Positions 29,372 to 38,451 of a stretch of 64,000 bases of DNA are shown here, piece after piece (positions within the stretch are counted from its first letter, which is position 1; each line of letters begins with the position of its first letter). Source of the stretch: Sphingobacteriales bacterium (GTDB lineage Bacteria; Bacteroidota; Bacteroidia; Sphingobacteriales; Sphingobacteriaceae). Location of the stretch: assembly GCA_004293485.1 (NCBI GenBank), contig RDYW01000036.1, positions 24,793-88,792 of the forward strand, in the 5' to 3' direction. A program made the translations under genes and the position numbers. The notes under the pieces were generated by a model that did not search any database, was not told the DNA's origin, and worked only from the letters and a program-made list of their open reading frames with translations.

Positions 29372-30430
29372 ATGAAACTTCGTACACTTGTATTTTTAAA
29401 CTCATTAGCCGTAGGCTTTACTATTGCAGGTGTAAACTTTTACTTTCAGCACAAGTGGAATTACTTTTGGATTGCTTTAAGCATATCGTTTGTAGTAAGT
29501 TATGTAGTATTTTATTTTTTGATTGAAAAATATGTATATTCTAAAATAAAAATAATCTACAAACTTATACATAGTTTAAAGCTTGGTAAAGATTTAAAAG
29601 ATGCACTAGGCGAGTACGTATCGGCAGATCCTATAAACGATGTAGAGCAAGAAGTAAAAGAATGGGCAAGAGATAAAAAATCAGAAATTGACGAACTACG
29701 CAAACAAGAACAATTTAGACGAGAATTTCTTTCAAATATTTCACATGAATTTAAAACCCCACTTTTTGCTATCGAAGGATACGTAGAAGCCTTAAAAGAT
29801 GGTGCAATAAACGACCCTGAACTAGGGAAAAATTTTTTAGAAAAGCTATCCAACAACGTAGATAGGCTAAGTTATTTGATAAAAGATTTAAATGAAATAT
29901 CAAAACTCGAAAGCGGTGAAATTCCTATTCAATATCAAAAGTTCGAACTGCTTACGCTTATTAAAGAAGTAATGGAATCGCTTGAACTTAAAGCAAAAAA
30001 ATACCAAATTAATTTACTTTTAAAAGATAAGTACGACCAGCCTACCCTGGTAAATGCCGACCGAGAAAAAATACGCCAAGTATTGGTAAACCTTATTGAT
30101 AATTCGTTTAAGTATGGCAAAGAAGGTGGCACTACAGCCATAACAATATTTAAATTACACGACCAAGTACTGGTTGAAATTACCGATAATGGCATAGGTA
30201 TCGAAGAAAAATATTTGCCCCGCTTATTCGAACGATTTTACCGTACCGATACTAGCCGTAACCGTAAAATTGGAGGCTCGGGTTTGGGTTTAGCTATTGT
30301 AAAACATATAGTTGAAGCCCACCAACAAACTATTAATGTGCGCAGTACCGAGGGCGTAGGCTCAACATTTGGCTTTACATTACAAAAAATAGCCGAACCA
30401 TTGCTTAATATCCCTATATTAGGAACCTAA
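29372..30430 (+). CDS. PhoR-like sensor histidine kinase (no adjacent response regulator)
   Basis: The 352-residue protein has two membrane helices (about 6-25 and 30-52) with almost no periplasmic loop. A short linker leads to HisKA (FLSNISHEFKTPLFAIEGYV, phospho-accepting His125) and HATPase (NLIDNSFKYG, DNGIGIEEKYLPRLFERFYR, GGSGLGLAIVK). This architecture is like PhoR but lacks an evident PAS domain. The next two genes concern phosphate import, which fits phosphate sensing, but no phoB-like gene is present, so the partner must be elsewhere. Naming it phoR would be inference only. Confidence 0.9.
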   Translation: MKLRTLVFLNSLAVGFTIAGVNFYFQHKWNYFWIALSISFVVSYVVFYFLIEKYVYSKIKIIYKLIHSLKLGKDLKDALGEYVSADPINDVEQEVKEWARDKKSEIDELRKQEQFRREFLSNISHEFKTPLFAIEGYVEALKDGAINDPELGKNFLEKLSNNVDRLSYLIKDLNEISKLESGEIPIQYQKFELLTLIKEVMESLELKAKKYQINLLLKDKYDQPTLVNADREKIRQVLVNLIDNSFKYGKEGGTTAITIFKLHDQVLVEITDNGIGIEEKYLPRLFERFYRTDTSRNRKIGGSGLGLAIVKHIVEAHQQTINVRSTEGVGSTFGFTLQKIAEPLLNIPILGT

Positions 30431-30470
30431 TTTTAGTACAGTAATTAACATTATATTAACATACTAATTG

Positions 30471-30478
30471 TAGTTTTG
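30471..30478 (+). promoter_or_regulatory. -7 box TAGTTTTG for the DUF47-pit operon
   Basis: This is an exact TAnnTTTG match 27 bp before the ATG of the DUF47 gene. It suggests the phosphate-transport pair is transcribed separately from the upstream kinase. Confidence 0.45.
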
Positions 30479-30505
30479 AAAACATAAATTGCATATCCGT
30501 AACAA

Positions 30506-31153
30506 ATGAATAACTTATTTTCTTACTTTACACCAAAAGATAAAAAATTTTTTCCCTTATTCGAAAAATCTGGTCTTAATTTAGTAGCCATGTCGCAATC
30601 GTTGGTTGATTTAGTAAACTCTGCCCCCGGTAACATCGAAAAACGAGAAGCTATATACAAAAAAATAGGCGAGTTAGAGCATATAGGCGATGATATTACC
30701 CACCAAATATATATCGAACTAGGCAAAAATTTTATTACCCCCTTTGATAGAGAAGATATACATGCATTAGGTTCGGCCTTAGATGAAGTAGCCGATTATA
30801 TACATGGTTCGGCTTCGCGTATGAATTTATATCAAGTAGATGAAATGACCGAACCAATTAAAAAACTAGCCGGTTTTATTTTACAAGCAACTACCGAAAT
30901 TTCGAAAGCTCTTATCGAACTAAAAAACTACAAAAGCATCCGCATTATTGCTGATGCCTGTATAAGAATAAATAATATTGAAAACCAAGCCGACTATATT
31001 TTTGATAAAGCTGTAGGCGAGCTATTTACTTACGAAAAAGATGCTATTACAATTATTAAGTATAAAGAGGTTTTATCAGCTATGGAAACCGCAACTGATA
31101 TGTGCGAAGATGTAGCCAATGTACTCGAATCAATATTGATAAAAAACGCATAG
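30506..31153 (+). CDS. DUF47 / PhoU-like PiT accessory protein
   Basis: The 215-residue all-helical protein has the paired E-xxx-D metal-binding repeats typical of DUF47/PhoU folds (IGELEHIGDDITHQIYIEL, HALGSALDEVADYIHGSASR, INNIENQADYIFDKAV, METATDMCEDVANVLE). DUF47 genes nearly always precede a PiT transporter, as here (18 bp gap), and are thought to modulate its activity. The protein is cytoplasmic, probably peripheral to the membrane. Confidence 0.92.
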   Translation: MNNLFSYFTPKDKKFFPLFEKSGLNLVAMSQSLVDLVNSAPGNIEKREAIYKKIGELEHIGDDITHQIYIELGKNFITPFDREDIHALGSALDEVADYIHGSASRMNLYQVDEMTEPIKKLAGFILQATTEISKALIELKNYKSIRIIADACIRINNIENQADYIFDKAVGELFTYEKDAITIIKYKEVLSAMETATDMCEDVANVLESILIKNA

Positions 31154-31171
31154 TATTAAAAAAAGCATTTA

Positions 31172-32185
31172 ATGGTAACCACGCTCTTAGTTATTGTAAT
31201 ATTTTTGGCCATAGGCTTCGATTTTATAAATGGCTTTCACGATGCTGCAAACTCAATAGCCACCATAGTATCTACAAAAGTACTTAGCCCTACTATGGCA
31301 GTACTTTGGGCAGCAGTTTTTAATTTTGCTGCTTACTTTTACTTTACCGACCATAAAGTAGCTAACACTATTGCTAAAACCGTAATCGAACAATACATTA
31401 CTTTAGAGGTTATACTTTCGGGCTTACTGGCCGCTATTTTGTGGAATTTACTTACTTGGTACTATGGCATACCATCTAGTTCGTCGCACACCTTAATTGG
31501 TGGCTTTGCGGGTGCTGGTATAGCACATGCCTTATTTTTAGGCGATAGTATGTTGCAAGCAATAAACATGGCTCCCGTTTTAAAAACAATTTCTTTTATT
31601 GTTTTAGCACCTGTAATAGGGATGTTAATATCAATAGTTATTACCTTAATTATCATAAATGTTGCTAAAAATTCTAAGCCTGCTGCTGCCGAAGTTTGGT
31701 TTAAAAGGCTACAATTGGCCTCTTCTGCGGCATTAAGTTTTACCCATGGCGGTAACGATGCACAAAAAGTAATGGGTATTATATACATTGCCATGGTAGC
31801 GGCTAAAGTGTTAAATATAGGTGATGAGATGCCCGAATGGATTCCGCTTTCATGCTACGCCGCTATTGCTCTAGGTACCATGAGTGGGGGCTGGCGCATT
31901 GTAAAAACAATGGGTACTAAAATTACCAAAGTTACTCCACTTGAAGGTGTAGGAGCCGAAGCAGCTGGCGCCATAACCCTTGGTATTACCGAGCATTTTG
32001 GTATCCCTGTATCAACAACCCATACTTTAACTGGTGCTATTATTGGGGTGGGCATGGTTAAGCGGGTATCGGCGGTTCGTTGGGGAGTAACCATTAGTTT
32101 GCTATGGGCTTGGGTATTAACTATTCCGGTTTCGGCAGTGTTGGCTGGTTTGGTGTTTGCCATAGTGCATTTTATTAGCAAATAA
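31172..32185 (+). CDS. pit: PiT family inorganic phosphate transporter
   Basis: The 337-residue polytopic protein has the two inverted PiT signature repeats: NGFHDAANSIATIVSTKVLSP near residue 18 and FTHGGNDAQKVMGIIYIA near 190. The matched pair of C-terminal ends of each repeat is also visible (GIPSSSSHTLIGGFAGAG and GIPVSTTHTLTGAIIGVG). It would import phosphate, probably as a metal-phosphate complex, driven by H+ or Na+. It lies 18 bp after the DUF47 gene in one operon. Confidence 0.95.
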   Translation: MVTTLLVIVIFLAIGFDFINGFHDAANSIATIVSTKVLSPTMAVLWAAVFNFAAYFYFTDHKVANTIAKTVIEQYITLEVILSGLLAAILWNLLTWYYGIPSSSSHTLIGGFAGAGIAHALFLGDSMLQAINMAPVLKTISFIVLAPVIGMLISIVITLIIINVAKNSKPAAAEVWFKRLQLASSAALSFTHGGNDAQKVMGIIYIAMVAAKVLNIGDEMPEWIPLSCYAAIALGTMSGGWRIVKTMGTKITKVTPLEGVGAEAAGAITLGITEHFGIPVSTTHTLTGAIIGVGMVKRVSAVRWGVTISLLWAWVLTIPVSAVLAGLVFAIVHFISK

Positions 32186-32318
32186 CTTTAGTAGGGTTAA
32201 ATAAAATAGCTTTAAAATCGAAACCGTTGTTAATTAAATTATTACTATATTTTAGCCATTTTTAAGGTGGTAACTTGCTAAGTTTTATCCCGGTTTACCT
32301 AACAGGGGTTGCAAATAT

Positions 32319-33035
32319 TTATACCATCAAACTCGCAGCTGCGGTATCTAAAAACCAATACACTTGGCCATTGCAGGGGTTTATTAATTGGGCTGGGTAA
32401 TTATCAATATCTCTTTCGCCTTTTATAACCGCTTTTACGGCATCGGCCTTAGCCAAACCAAAGGTTAAAAAAGCAATGTTTTTGGCTTTGTTTATTAATG
32501 GCGCAGTTAAAGTAATGCGGTAAACCTGTTGGGTGGCCACATAAACTTCTTTAACCAGCTCTTCATCAATCCATAAAACCGAGGTATGCGGAAACAACGA
32601 TGCCGTATGTGCATCGTTACCTAGGCCTAATAAAATTAAATCGAAAACGGGTTCTTCATCAAAAAACAGGCAAATACATTTGGCATATTCTAAGGCTGCC
32701 GAAGCGGGGTCCACCTCGGTATCAACCGCAAAAATATTTTCTTCGGGTATGTTTAGCGCATCTAAAAAAGCGGTTTTGGCCATTAAAAAATTGCTATCGG
32801 GGCTATCGGCAGGTACGTAACGTTCATCGCCAAAAAAGAAAAAAACATTAGCCCAATCGGTAGCGGTTTTATACTCGGCGGCAAGCAGCTCGAACATTTT
32901 TTTAGGCGAGCTTCCGCCCGAAAGGGCAACTGTAAACCGTCCATTTTCGGCAATGGCTTCGTTGGCTTTTTGTATAAATAAATCGGCGTTAAGCCTAATT
33001 AATTCGTCAATATTGTCTTTTATTATTATTTCCAT
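32319..33035 (-). CDS. pgl: 6-phosphogluconolactonase
   Basis: The 238-residue DevB-type enzyme hydrolyses 6-phosphogluconolactone, the second step of the oxidative pentose phosphate pathway. Motifs are FTVALSGGSSPKKMFELLA, WANVFFFFGDERYVP and FDLILLGLGNDAHTASLFPHT. Its ATG overlaps the zwf stop by one base (TAATG), so translation is probably coupled to zwf. It is the last gene of the minus-strand pentose phosphate run. Confidence 0.95.
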   Translation of the reverse strand: MEIIIKDNIDELIRLNADLFIQKANEAIAENGRFTVALSGGSSPKKMFELLAAEYKTATDWANVFFFFGDERYVPADSPDSNFLMAKTAFLDALNIPEENIFAVDTEVDPASAALEYAKCICLFFDEEPVFDLILLGLGNDAHTASLFPHTSVLWIDEELVKEVYVATQQVYRITLTAPLINKAKNIAFLTFGLAKADAVKAVIKGERDIDNYPAQLINPCNGQVYWFLDTAAASLMV

Positions 33036-34555
33036 TACGATTTTGGTTTTTTAGAAACGGGTAAACTGTACCAATGGAAGCCATCTTTGGCAATTAGGGC
33101 TTCGGCAAGCTCGGGTCCCCAGCTATCGGCCGAGTAATTAGGGAAGTTTAAACTGGTTTTTTTCTCCCAAAACTCAATCACAGGCATCAGCAATTCCCAG
33201 GCCACTTCTACTTGGTCGGCCCGCATAAATAGGGTTTGGTCACCTTGTAGCACATCTAGCAACAAGGTTTCGTAAGCCTCGGGGCCATCGTGTGTGTAAG
33301 TGCCTTGGTAATCAAAAACCATATCAACCGGGTTAAGCACCATATTTACACCTGGGCGTTTGGCTTGCACTTGCAGGCGGATGCTCATTTCGGGCTGTAT
33401 GCTTATAATTAAGCGGTTTTGTTGCCATATTTCGGCAGCATCATCTGGGAAAATTTTGTGTGGCACATCTTTAAACTGTATGCTAATGATAGACGATTGC
33501 TGGTGCATACGCTTGCCTGTACGTACATAAAAAGGCACATTTTGCCAACGCCAATTGTCCACAAAAAATTTAAGTGCCGCAAAAGTTTCGGTGTTCGATT
33601 GTGGGTTAACGCCTTTTTCTTCGCGGTAGCCGTTTACCTCTTCGCCCTCAACCCAGCCGCCATTGTACTGGCCACGCACAATGTTTTGGTTAAGTTCTTG
33701 CGCATTAAACGGCCTTATGGCTTTAAGCACATCAACCCTGCGGTTACGCACTTCATCGGCACCAAAACTTACGGGCGACTCCATAGCTACCAAGCAAACC
33801 AACTGTAACAGATGGTTTTGCACCATATCTCGCAATGCACCCGAGTGGTCGTAATAACCGCCACGGTCGCCTACACCAATTTTTTCGCTTACCGATATTT
33901 GTACGTGTTCAATAAAATTACGGTTCCAAACGGGTTCAAACAAAGCGTTGGCAAACCTAAAAGCCATCATATTTTGTACGGTTTCTTTACCCAAATAATG
34001 GTCTATTCGGTAAATTTGGCTCTCATCAAAAATACCTCTTAATAAAATATTTAAGGCCTTGGCCGATTCAAGGTCGTGGCCAAAAGGTTTTTCAATCACA
34101 ATGCGGCAACGGCATTTATCTTGGGTAAGTTTTACTTTGGCTAAGTTTTCGGCAATTATAGGGAAAAACCTAGGCGCTACGGCTAGGTAATGCACCACGT
34201 TTGCGGGCTCAGTCCATTCATCGTCGCATTTATCAATAATTTGGCTTAGGTTTTGGTAAGTTTTTTCTTGCTCTAAATCGGCATTTAAAAACCTAATATT
34301 TTCGGCAAACGCTTTCCAAGTTTTAGTGTCGGGTTTGCCACTTCGGCTAAACTCGGTAACACCTTCTAGCATTTCTTTGCGGTAACTTTCAAGCGTATAT
34401 TCGGTACGGCCTAGCCCAATTATGGCAAACTGGGAGGGCATAAATTTATCGAGGTAAAGGTTATATAAGGCGGGTATTAATTTGCGGGCGGCTAAATCGC
34501 CGGTGCCACCAAAAATCATAAATACGGTTGGTTTTATGCTTATTTCTGTTTTCAT
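33035..34555 (-). CDS. zwf: Glucose-6-phosphate dehydrogenase
   Basis: The 506-residue enzyme oxidises glucose 6-phosphate and makes NADPH. The coenzyme fold starts FGGTGDLAARKLIPALYNLY. The substrate site is RIDHYLGKETVQNMM, and FEPVWNRNFIEHVQI follows. Length and motifs are normal. It lies 23 bp after gnd and overlaps pgl by one base, forming gnd-zwf-pgl in one transcript. Confidence 0.97.
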   Translation of the reverse strand: MKTEISIKPTVFMIFGGTGDLAARKLIPALYNLYLDKFMPSQFAIIGLGRTEYTLESYRKEMLEGVTEFSRSGKPDTKTWKAFAENIRFLNADLEQEKTYQNLSQIIDKCDDEWTEPANVVHYLAVAPRFFPIIAENLAKVKLTQDKCRCRIVIEKPFGHDLESAKALNILLRGIFDESQIYRIDHYLGKETVQNMMAFRFANALFEPVWNRNFIEHVQISVSEKIGVGDRGGYYDHSGALRDMVQNHLLQLVCLVAMESPVSFGADEVRNRRVDVLKAIRPFNAQELNQNIVRGQYNGGWVEGEEVNGYREEKGVNPQSNTETFAALKFFVDNWRWQNVPFYVRTGKRMHQQSSIISIQFKDVPHKIFPDDAAEIWQQNRLIISIQPEMSIRLQVQAKRPGVNMVLNPVDMVFDYQGTYTHDGPEAYETLLLDVLQGDQTLFMRADQVEVAWELLMPVIEFWEKKTSLNFPNYSADSWGPELAEALIAKDGFHWYSLPVSKKPKS

Positions 34556-34578
34556 TTTTTAGTTTTTAGTTTTGATTT

Positions 34579-35988
34579 TTAGTTTTCCCACTGGGTGTGA
34601 AAAACGCCATCGTAGCCAATTTTTTCGTAGGTATGTGCGCCAAAAAAATCGCGTTGGGCTTGTATTAAATTGCTGGGCATATTGCCGGTACTTAACATTT
34701 CAAAATAGCTTAAAGCAGCCGTAAATGCGGGTGCGCCAACGCCTGCGGCCATTACGCGGGCCATTACGCTGCGTGTTGCAGGTAAAATTTGTTTTACGCT
34801 TTCGCTGATTTTGGCGTCGAGCAGCAAATGTTCTAAATCGTTTTTGGTACTGTATGCTTGGTAAATATCTTCTAAAAATTTAGCCCTAATAATACAACCG
34901 CCACGCCAAATTTTAGAAATTTCGGCCATATTTAAACCGTAATTATAGGCCTGCGATGCCATAAATAAATTGTGCATTCCTTGGGCGTAAGTTACTACGG
35001 TGGCAAAATACATGGTTTGCTCAAGGGCAATTAAAAACTCGGCCTTATCGGTTTGTATGGTTTGTTTTGTGCCATAAATAGCCTCGGCGTTAAGCCTTAA
35101 TTGTTTAAGTTTTGATAGGTTGCGCATAGTAACCGCAGTATCAATTACGGTAATTGGGGCTTCTAAATCCATTGCAATTTGGCTTGTCCACTTACCTGTA
35201 CCCTTCGATTTTGCGGCATCTTTAATCTCATCTAACAATAAATGGCTGGCTCCGGCTTCTTTAAAAGCAAAAATATCTTTGGTAATTTCTATCAAATACG
35301 ATTTTAAGCGACCTTGGTTCCAGCCGTTAAAAACTTCGTAAATTTCATCGTTAGGCATTTGCAAGCCGTTTTTCATTACCGAATAAGCCTCCGAAATTAA
35401 CTGCATTAATGCGTACTCGATACCGTTATGCACCATTTTTACAAAATGCCCCGATGCCCCTGGGCCAATATAGGTTACACAAGGTTCGCCGTTTACTTTT
35501 ACGGCCACGGCTTCAAAAATAGGCTTTACGGTTTCGTAAGCGGCTTTATCGCCCCCAGGCATCATACTTGGGCCACGCCTAGCACCCTCTTCACCACCCG
35601 AAATACCCATACCAAAAAAGTGTAAGCCAACTTGGTTAAGTTCAATCACACGGCGTTCGGTATCGGCCACGTACGAGTTTCCACCATCAATAATCATATC
35701 GCCTTTATCTAAAAGCGGTATCAATTCGGCAATTACGTTATCCACAATTTTGCCCGCCGGCACCAAAAGCATTACCGCTTTTGGGCTTTGTAGGTTGGCT
35801 ATAAAAGCAGCAATATCATTAAACCCAATGGTGCCGGTTGGCTGCCCTTCGTGGTTTATTTTTTCTACCATTTTTAAATCACGGTCGTACCCACACACGT
35901 TAAAGCCGTGGTCGGCCATGTTTAGTAACAGGTTTCTACCCATTGTACCTAGGCCTATCATACCTAGAGCGCATTTTTTATTTTCCAT
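34579..35988 (-). CDS. gnd: 6-phosphogluconate dehydrogenase (decarboxylating)
   Basis: The 469-residue enzyme converts 6-phosphogluconate to ribulose 5-phosphate, CO2 and NADPH. Motifs are MIGLGTMGRNLLLNMADHG for the coenzyme fold, GISGGEEGARRGPSMMPGG, and KMVHNGIEYALMQLI with the catalytic Lys. This is the long, NADP-type form. It heads gnd-zwf-pgl. The 435 bp region between its start and tkt contains a repeat element. Confidence 0.97.
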   Translation of the reverse strand: MENKKCALGMIGLGTMGRNLLLNMADHGFNVCGYDRDLKMVEKINHEGQPTGTIGFNDIAAFIANLQSPKAVMLLVPAGKIVDNVIAELIPLLDKGDMIIDGGNSYVADTERRVIELNQVGLHFFGMGISGGEEGARRGPSMMPGGDKAAYETVKPIFEAVAVKVNGEPCVTYIGPGASGHFVKMVHNGIEYALMQLISEAYSVMKNGLQMPNDEIYEVFNGWNQGRLKSYLIEITKDIFAFKEAGASHLLLDEIKDAAKSKGTGKWTSQIAMDLEAPITVIDTAVTMRNLSKLKQLRLNAEAIYGTKQTIQTDKAEFLIALEQTMYFATVVTYAQGMHNLFMASQAYNYGLNMAEISKIWRGGCIIRAKFLEDIYQAYSTKNDLEHLLLDAKISESVKQILPATRSVMARVMAAGVGAPAFTAALSYFEMLSTGNMPSNLIQAQRDFFGAHTYEKIGYDGVFHTQWEN

Positions 35989-36423
35989 TTTTTTTGTTTT
36001 GAACCAATGGCTTACGACCTTTAGCCGTTTGTGTTTTATTTTTTATTTGGGCGTGTCCCCTCCAAAAAGGGGGCGGGCTTTTCGTTGCAATAATTTTGCC
36101 CCAAAAGGCAAAATTGATTTCCACTGCAATCCCTCACGCAAAATTTACTTTGGATATTATTTACAAATTAATTAAAAGGGTTAAATGCCTAACTAAGCTA
36201 GTTTCATTTTTTTTTAACGTAGAAACCTAACATCTTAATTATTATTCTCTACTTTAAAAAAATAGCCTTTGTTTGTTCCGCAGTTTTCGGCTAACTATTT
36301 ATTTTTATGCACACTTGGGCATTGCTTTGGTTTTACCAACGTTAGCTAAACGATAAAAACAATCACAAATTAACACCACCCAAAAAACAAAGCGCAAGCA
36401 CTAAACCTACCAACTACTATGCA
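35989..36423. other. Intergenic region between tkt and gnd
   Basis: This 435 bp stretch holds the structured GC-rich repeat element described separately (36049-36139) and about 280 bp of AT-rich sequence to its right. I see no ORF or tRNA, and no consensus -7 box that I would assign to gnd. Confidence 0.6.
36049..36139. repeat. Structured intergenic repeat (GGGCGTG...CTCACGC), cloverleaf-like
   Basis: The outer ends GCGTG (36051-36055) and CACGC (36135-36139) are complementary. Inside is a small arm with CCCC pairing to GGGG, then a perfect 9 bp hairpin AATTTTGCC-CCAAAA-GGCAAAATT (36092-36115), flanked by TTGCAA and TGCAAT. On the minus strand it begins TTGCGTGAGGGATTGCAGTGG. I recall closely similar sequence as an intergenic repeat in other Bacteroidota, which I cannot verify here. 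It is probably a REP/RAYT-type palindromic element and has no coding potential. Confidence 0.75.
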
Positions 36424-38439
36424 CTAACCAGCTATCACCACTTTTGCTTTCGCTACTACATTGGCTACGGTAAATCCAAACTCTTCCATTAACACTTCAG
36501 CTGGGGCCGATTCGCCAAACCTATCTAAACCAATAGCAATGCCGTTATCGGTAACGTATTTATGCCAGCCTAAGGTGGATGCCATTTCTACCGAAACACG
36601 TTTTTTAATATGTTTAGGTAAAACCGAGTTTTTGTAAGCTGCATCTTGCTGCTCGAACAATTCCCACGATGGCATACTTACCACACGGCTGCTAATACCT
36701 TCGGCTTTTAGTTGTTCTTGGGCTTTCATAATTAACGAAACTTCGGAACCAGTGGCTAGTAATATTACTTGCGCATCGCCCTCACAATCAGAAACAATAT
36801 AAGCACCTTTCTCTACATTTTTGGCACTTCCGTATTTATCTTGATCAATAATTGGTAAAGCCTGGCGGGTTAATATCAAACAAACCGGGCCAGTAGTATG
36901 CGCTAAAGCTACACGCCACGCTTGTGCGGTTTCGTTGGCATCGGCAGGGCGTAAAATTAGGGTATTAGGGATAGAGCGTAACGAGATTAACTGCTCAACA
37001 GGTTGGTGCGTGGTGCCATCTTCGCCTAAGCCAATACTATCGTGGGTGTATATAAATATCGAACGTATTTTCATAATAGCTGCCAAGCGTATGGTTGGTC
37101 GCATGTACTCCGAAAATATTAAAAACGTGGCACAGTATGGTATAATGTTGTGCGATAGTGCCATACCATTGGCAATAGCACCCATGGCGTGTTCGCGTAT
37201 ACCAAAGTGGAAGTTTCGTCCAGCGTAATTATCGGCAGTAAATGATGTTGCACCATCAATTAAAGTATTGGTTGATGGGGCTAAATCGGCCGAGCCACCA
37301 ATCATTTGTGGCAAAGTTGCAGCAATAGCGTTTATAACTTTGCCCGATGCGCTGCGGGTGGCAATGGCCTTATCAGTACCAGCAAAAACGGGTAAAGTAT
37401 TTTCCCAATCTTGTGGCAAAGCACCGCTGGCTAACAATTCGTACTCGGCCGCTAAGGCGGGATAAGCTACTTTATAATCGCTGTAAAGCGTATTCCAAGC
37501 GGCTTCATCGGCTGCGCCTTTGCTGCCTTGTTGGTTGTAAAATGCCAACACTTCGGCTGGTATTACAAAGCTTTCATCGGGGTTAAACCCAAATGCTTTT
37601 TTAACCAGTTTTAATTCCTCCACACCCAGTGGCGAACCGTGGGCTTCGTAACTATCTACTTTGTTGGGGCTACCAAAACCAATATGGGTACGCACTTTTA
37701 TAAGCGTAGGTTTATCGGTTACTAGTTTTGCTTGTTCAACTGCGGCGGCAATAGCATCAATATCGTTACCATCGGTTACTACCAAAACTTGCCATCCGTA
37801 AGCTTCAAAACGCATTTTAACATCTTCGGTAAACGATACATTGGTATCGCCCTCGATAGATATATGGTTATCGTCGTACAAATAAATGAGGTTACCAAGT
37901 TTTAAATGTCCAGCAAGCGATGCTGCTTCTGCTGCTACACCTTCTTGCAAATCGCCATCGCTTACAATGGCGTAAATGTTATAATCGAAAAGGTTAAAAC
38001 CAGGTTTATTAAACCTTGCGGCAATGTGTTTTTGTGCGATAGAAAAACCTACCCCATTGGCAAAACCTTGGCCCAGTGGGCCTGTGGTAACTTCAATACC
38101 TTGTAAATGTCCGTACTCAGGGTGGCCAGCAGTTTTGCTGTGCATTTGCCTAAAATCTTTAATATCATCTAAGGTAATATCATCGTAACCAGTAAGGTAC
38201 AACATACTGTATTGCAACATACAACCGTGGCCTGCCGATAAAATAAACCTATCGCGGTTTACCCATTTGGGGCTTTTGGCGTTATATTTCATTTGGTTGG
38301 CATATATTACGTGTGCCATTGGTGCTGCGCCCATAGGCATACCTGGGTGGCCCGAGTTTGCTTTTTGTACTGCATCGGCCGATAAAATACGAACCGTATT
38401 AATTGCTAATTGCTCAATTGTTTGATTTTTAATTTCCAT
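36424..38439 (-). CDS. tkt: Transketolase
   Basis: The 671-residue thiamine-diphosphate enzyme moves two-carbon units between sugar phosphates. Motifs are NSGHPGMPMGAAPMAHV, TGPLGQGFANGVG, the ThDP site YAIVSDGDLQEGVAAEAASL, and SIGLGEDGTTHQPVEQL with the Pro-to-Thr variant of the usual GPTHQP. It has full length with the C-terminal domain present. It lies 12 bp after the ROK kinase gene. With gnd, zwf and pgl it supplies most of the pentose phosphate pathway from one locus. Confidence 0.96.
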   Translation of the reverse strand: MEIKNQTIEQLAINTVRILSADAVQKANSGHPGMPMGAAPMAHVIYANQMKYNAKSPKWVNRDRFILSAGHGCMLQYSMLYLTGYDDITLDDIKDFRQMHSKTAGHPEYGHLQGIEVTTGPLGQGFANGVGFSIAQKHIAARFNKPGFNLFDYNIYAIVSDGDLQEGVAAEAASLAGHLKLGNLIYLYDDNHISIEGDTNVSFTEDVKMRFEAYGWQVLVVTDGNDIDAIAAAVEQAKLVTDKPTLIKVRTHIGFGSPNKVDSYEAHGSPLGVEELKLVKKAFGFNPDESFVIPAEVLAFYNQQGSKGAADEAAWNTLYSDYKVAYPALAAEYELLASGALPQDWENTLPVFAGTDKAIATRSASGKVINAIAATLPQMIGGSADLAPSTNTLIDGATSFTADNYAGRNFHFGIREHAMGAIANGMALSHNIIPYCATFLIFSEYMRPTIRLAAIMKIRSIFIYTHDSIGLGEDGTTHQPVEQLISLRSIPNTLILRPADANETAQAWRVALAHTTGPVCLILTRQALPIIDQDKYGSAKNVEKGAYIVSDCEGDAQVILLATGSEVSLIMKAQEQLKAEGISSRVVSMPSWELFEQQDAAYKNSVLPKHIKKRVSVEMASTLGWHKYVTDNGIAIGLDRFGESAPAEVLMEEFGFTVANVVAKAKVVIAG

Positions 38440-38451
38440 TTTTTGTTTTGA

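Noticed and set aside
33419-33808. 129-residue plus-strand ORF within zwf
   Set aside because: It is wholly antisense to a clear zwf coding region and has no recognisable domain.
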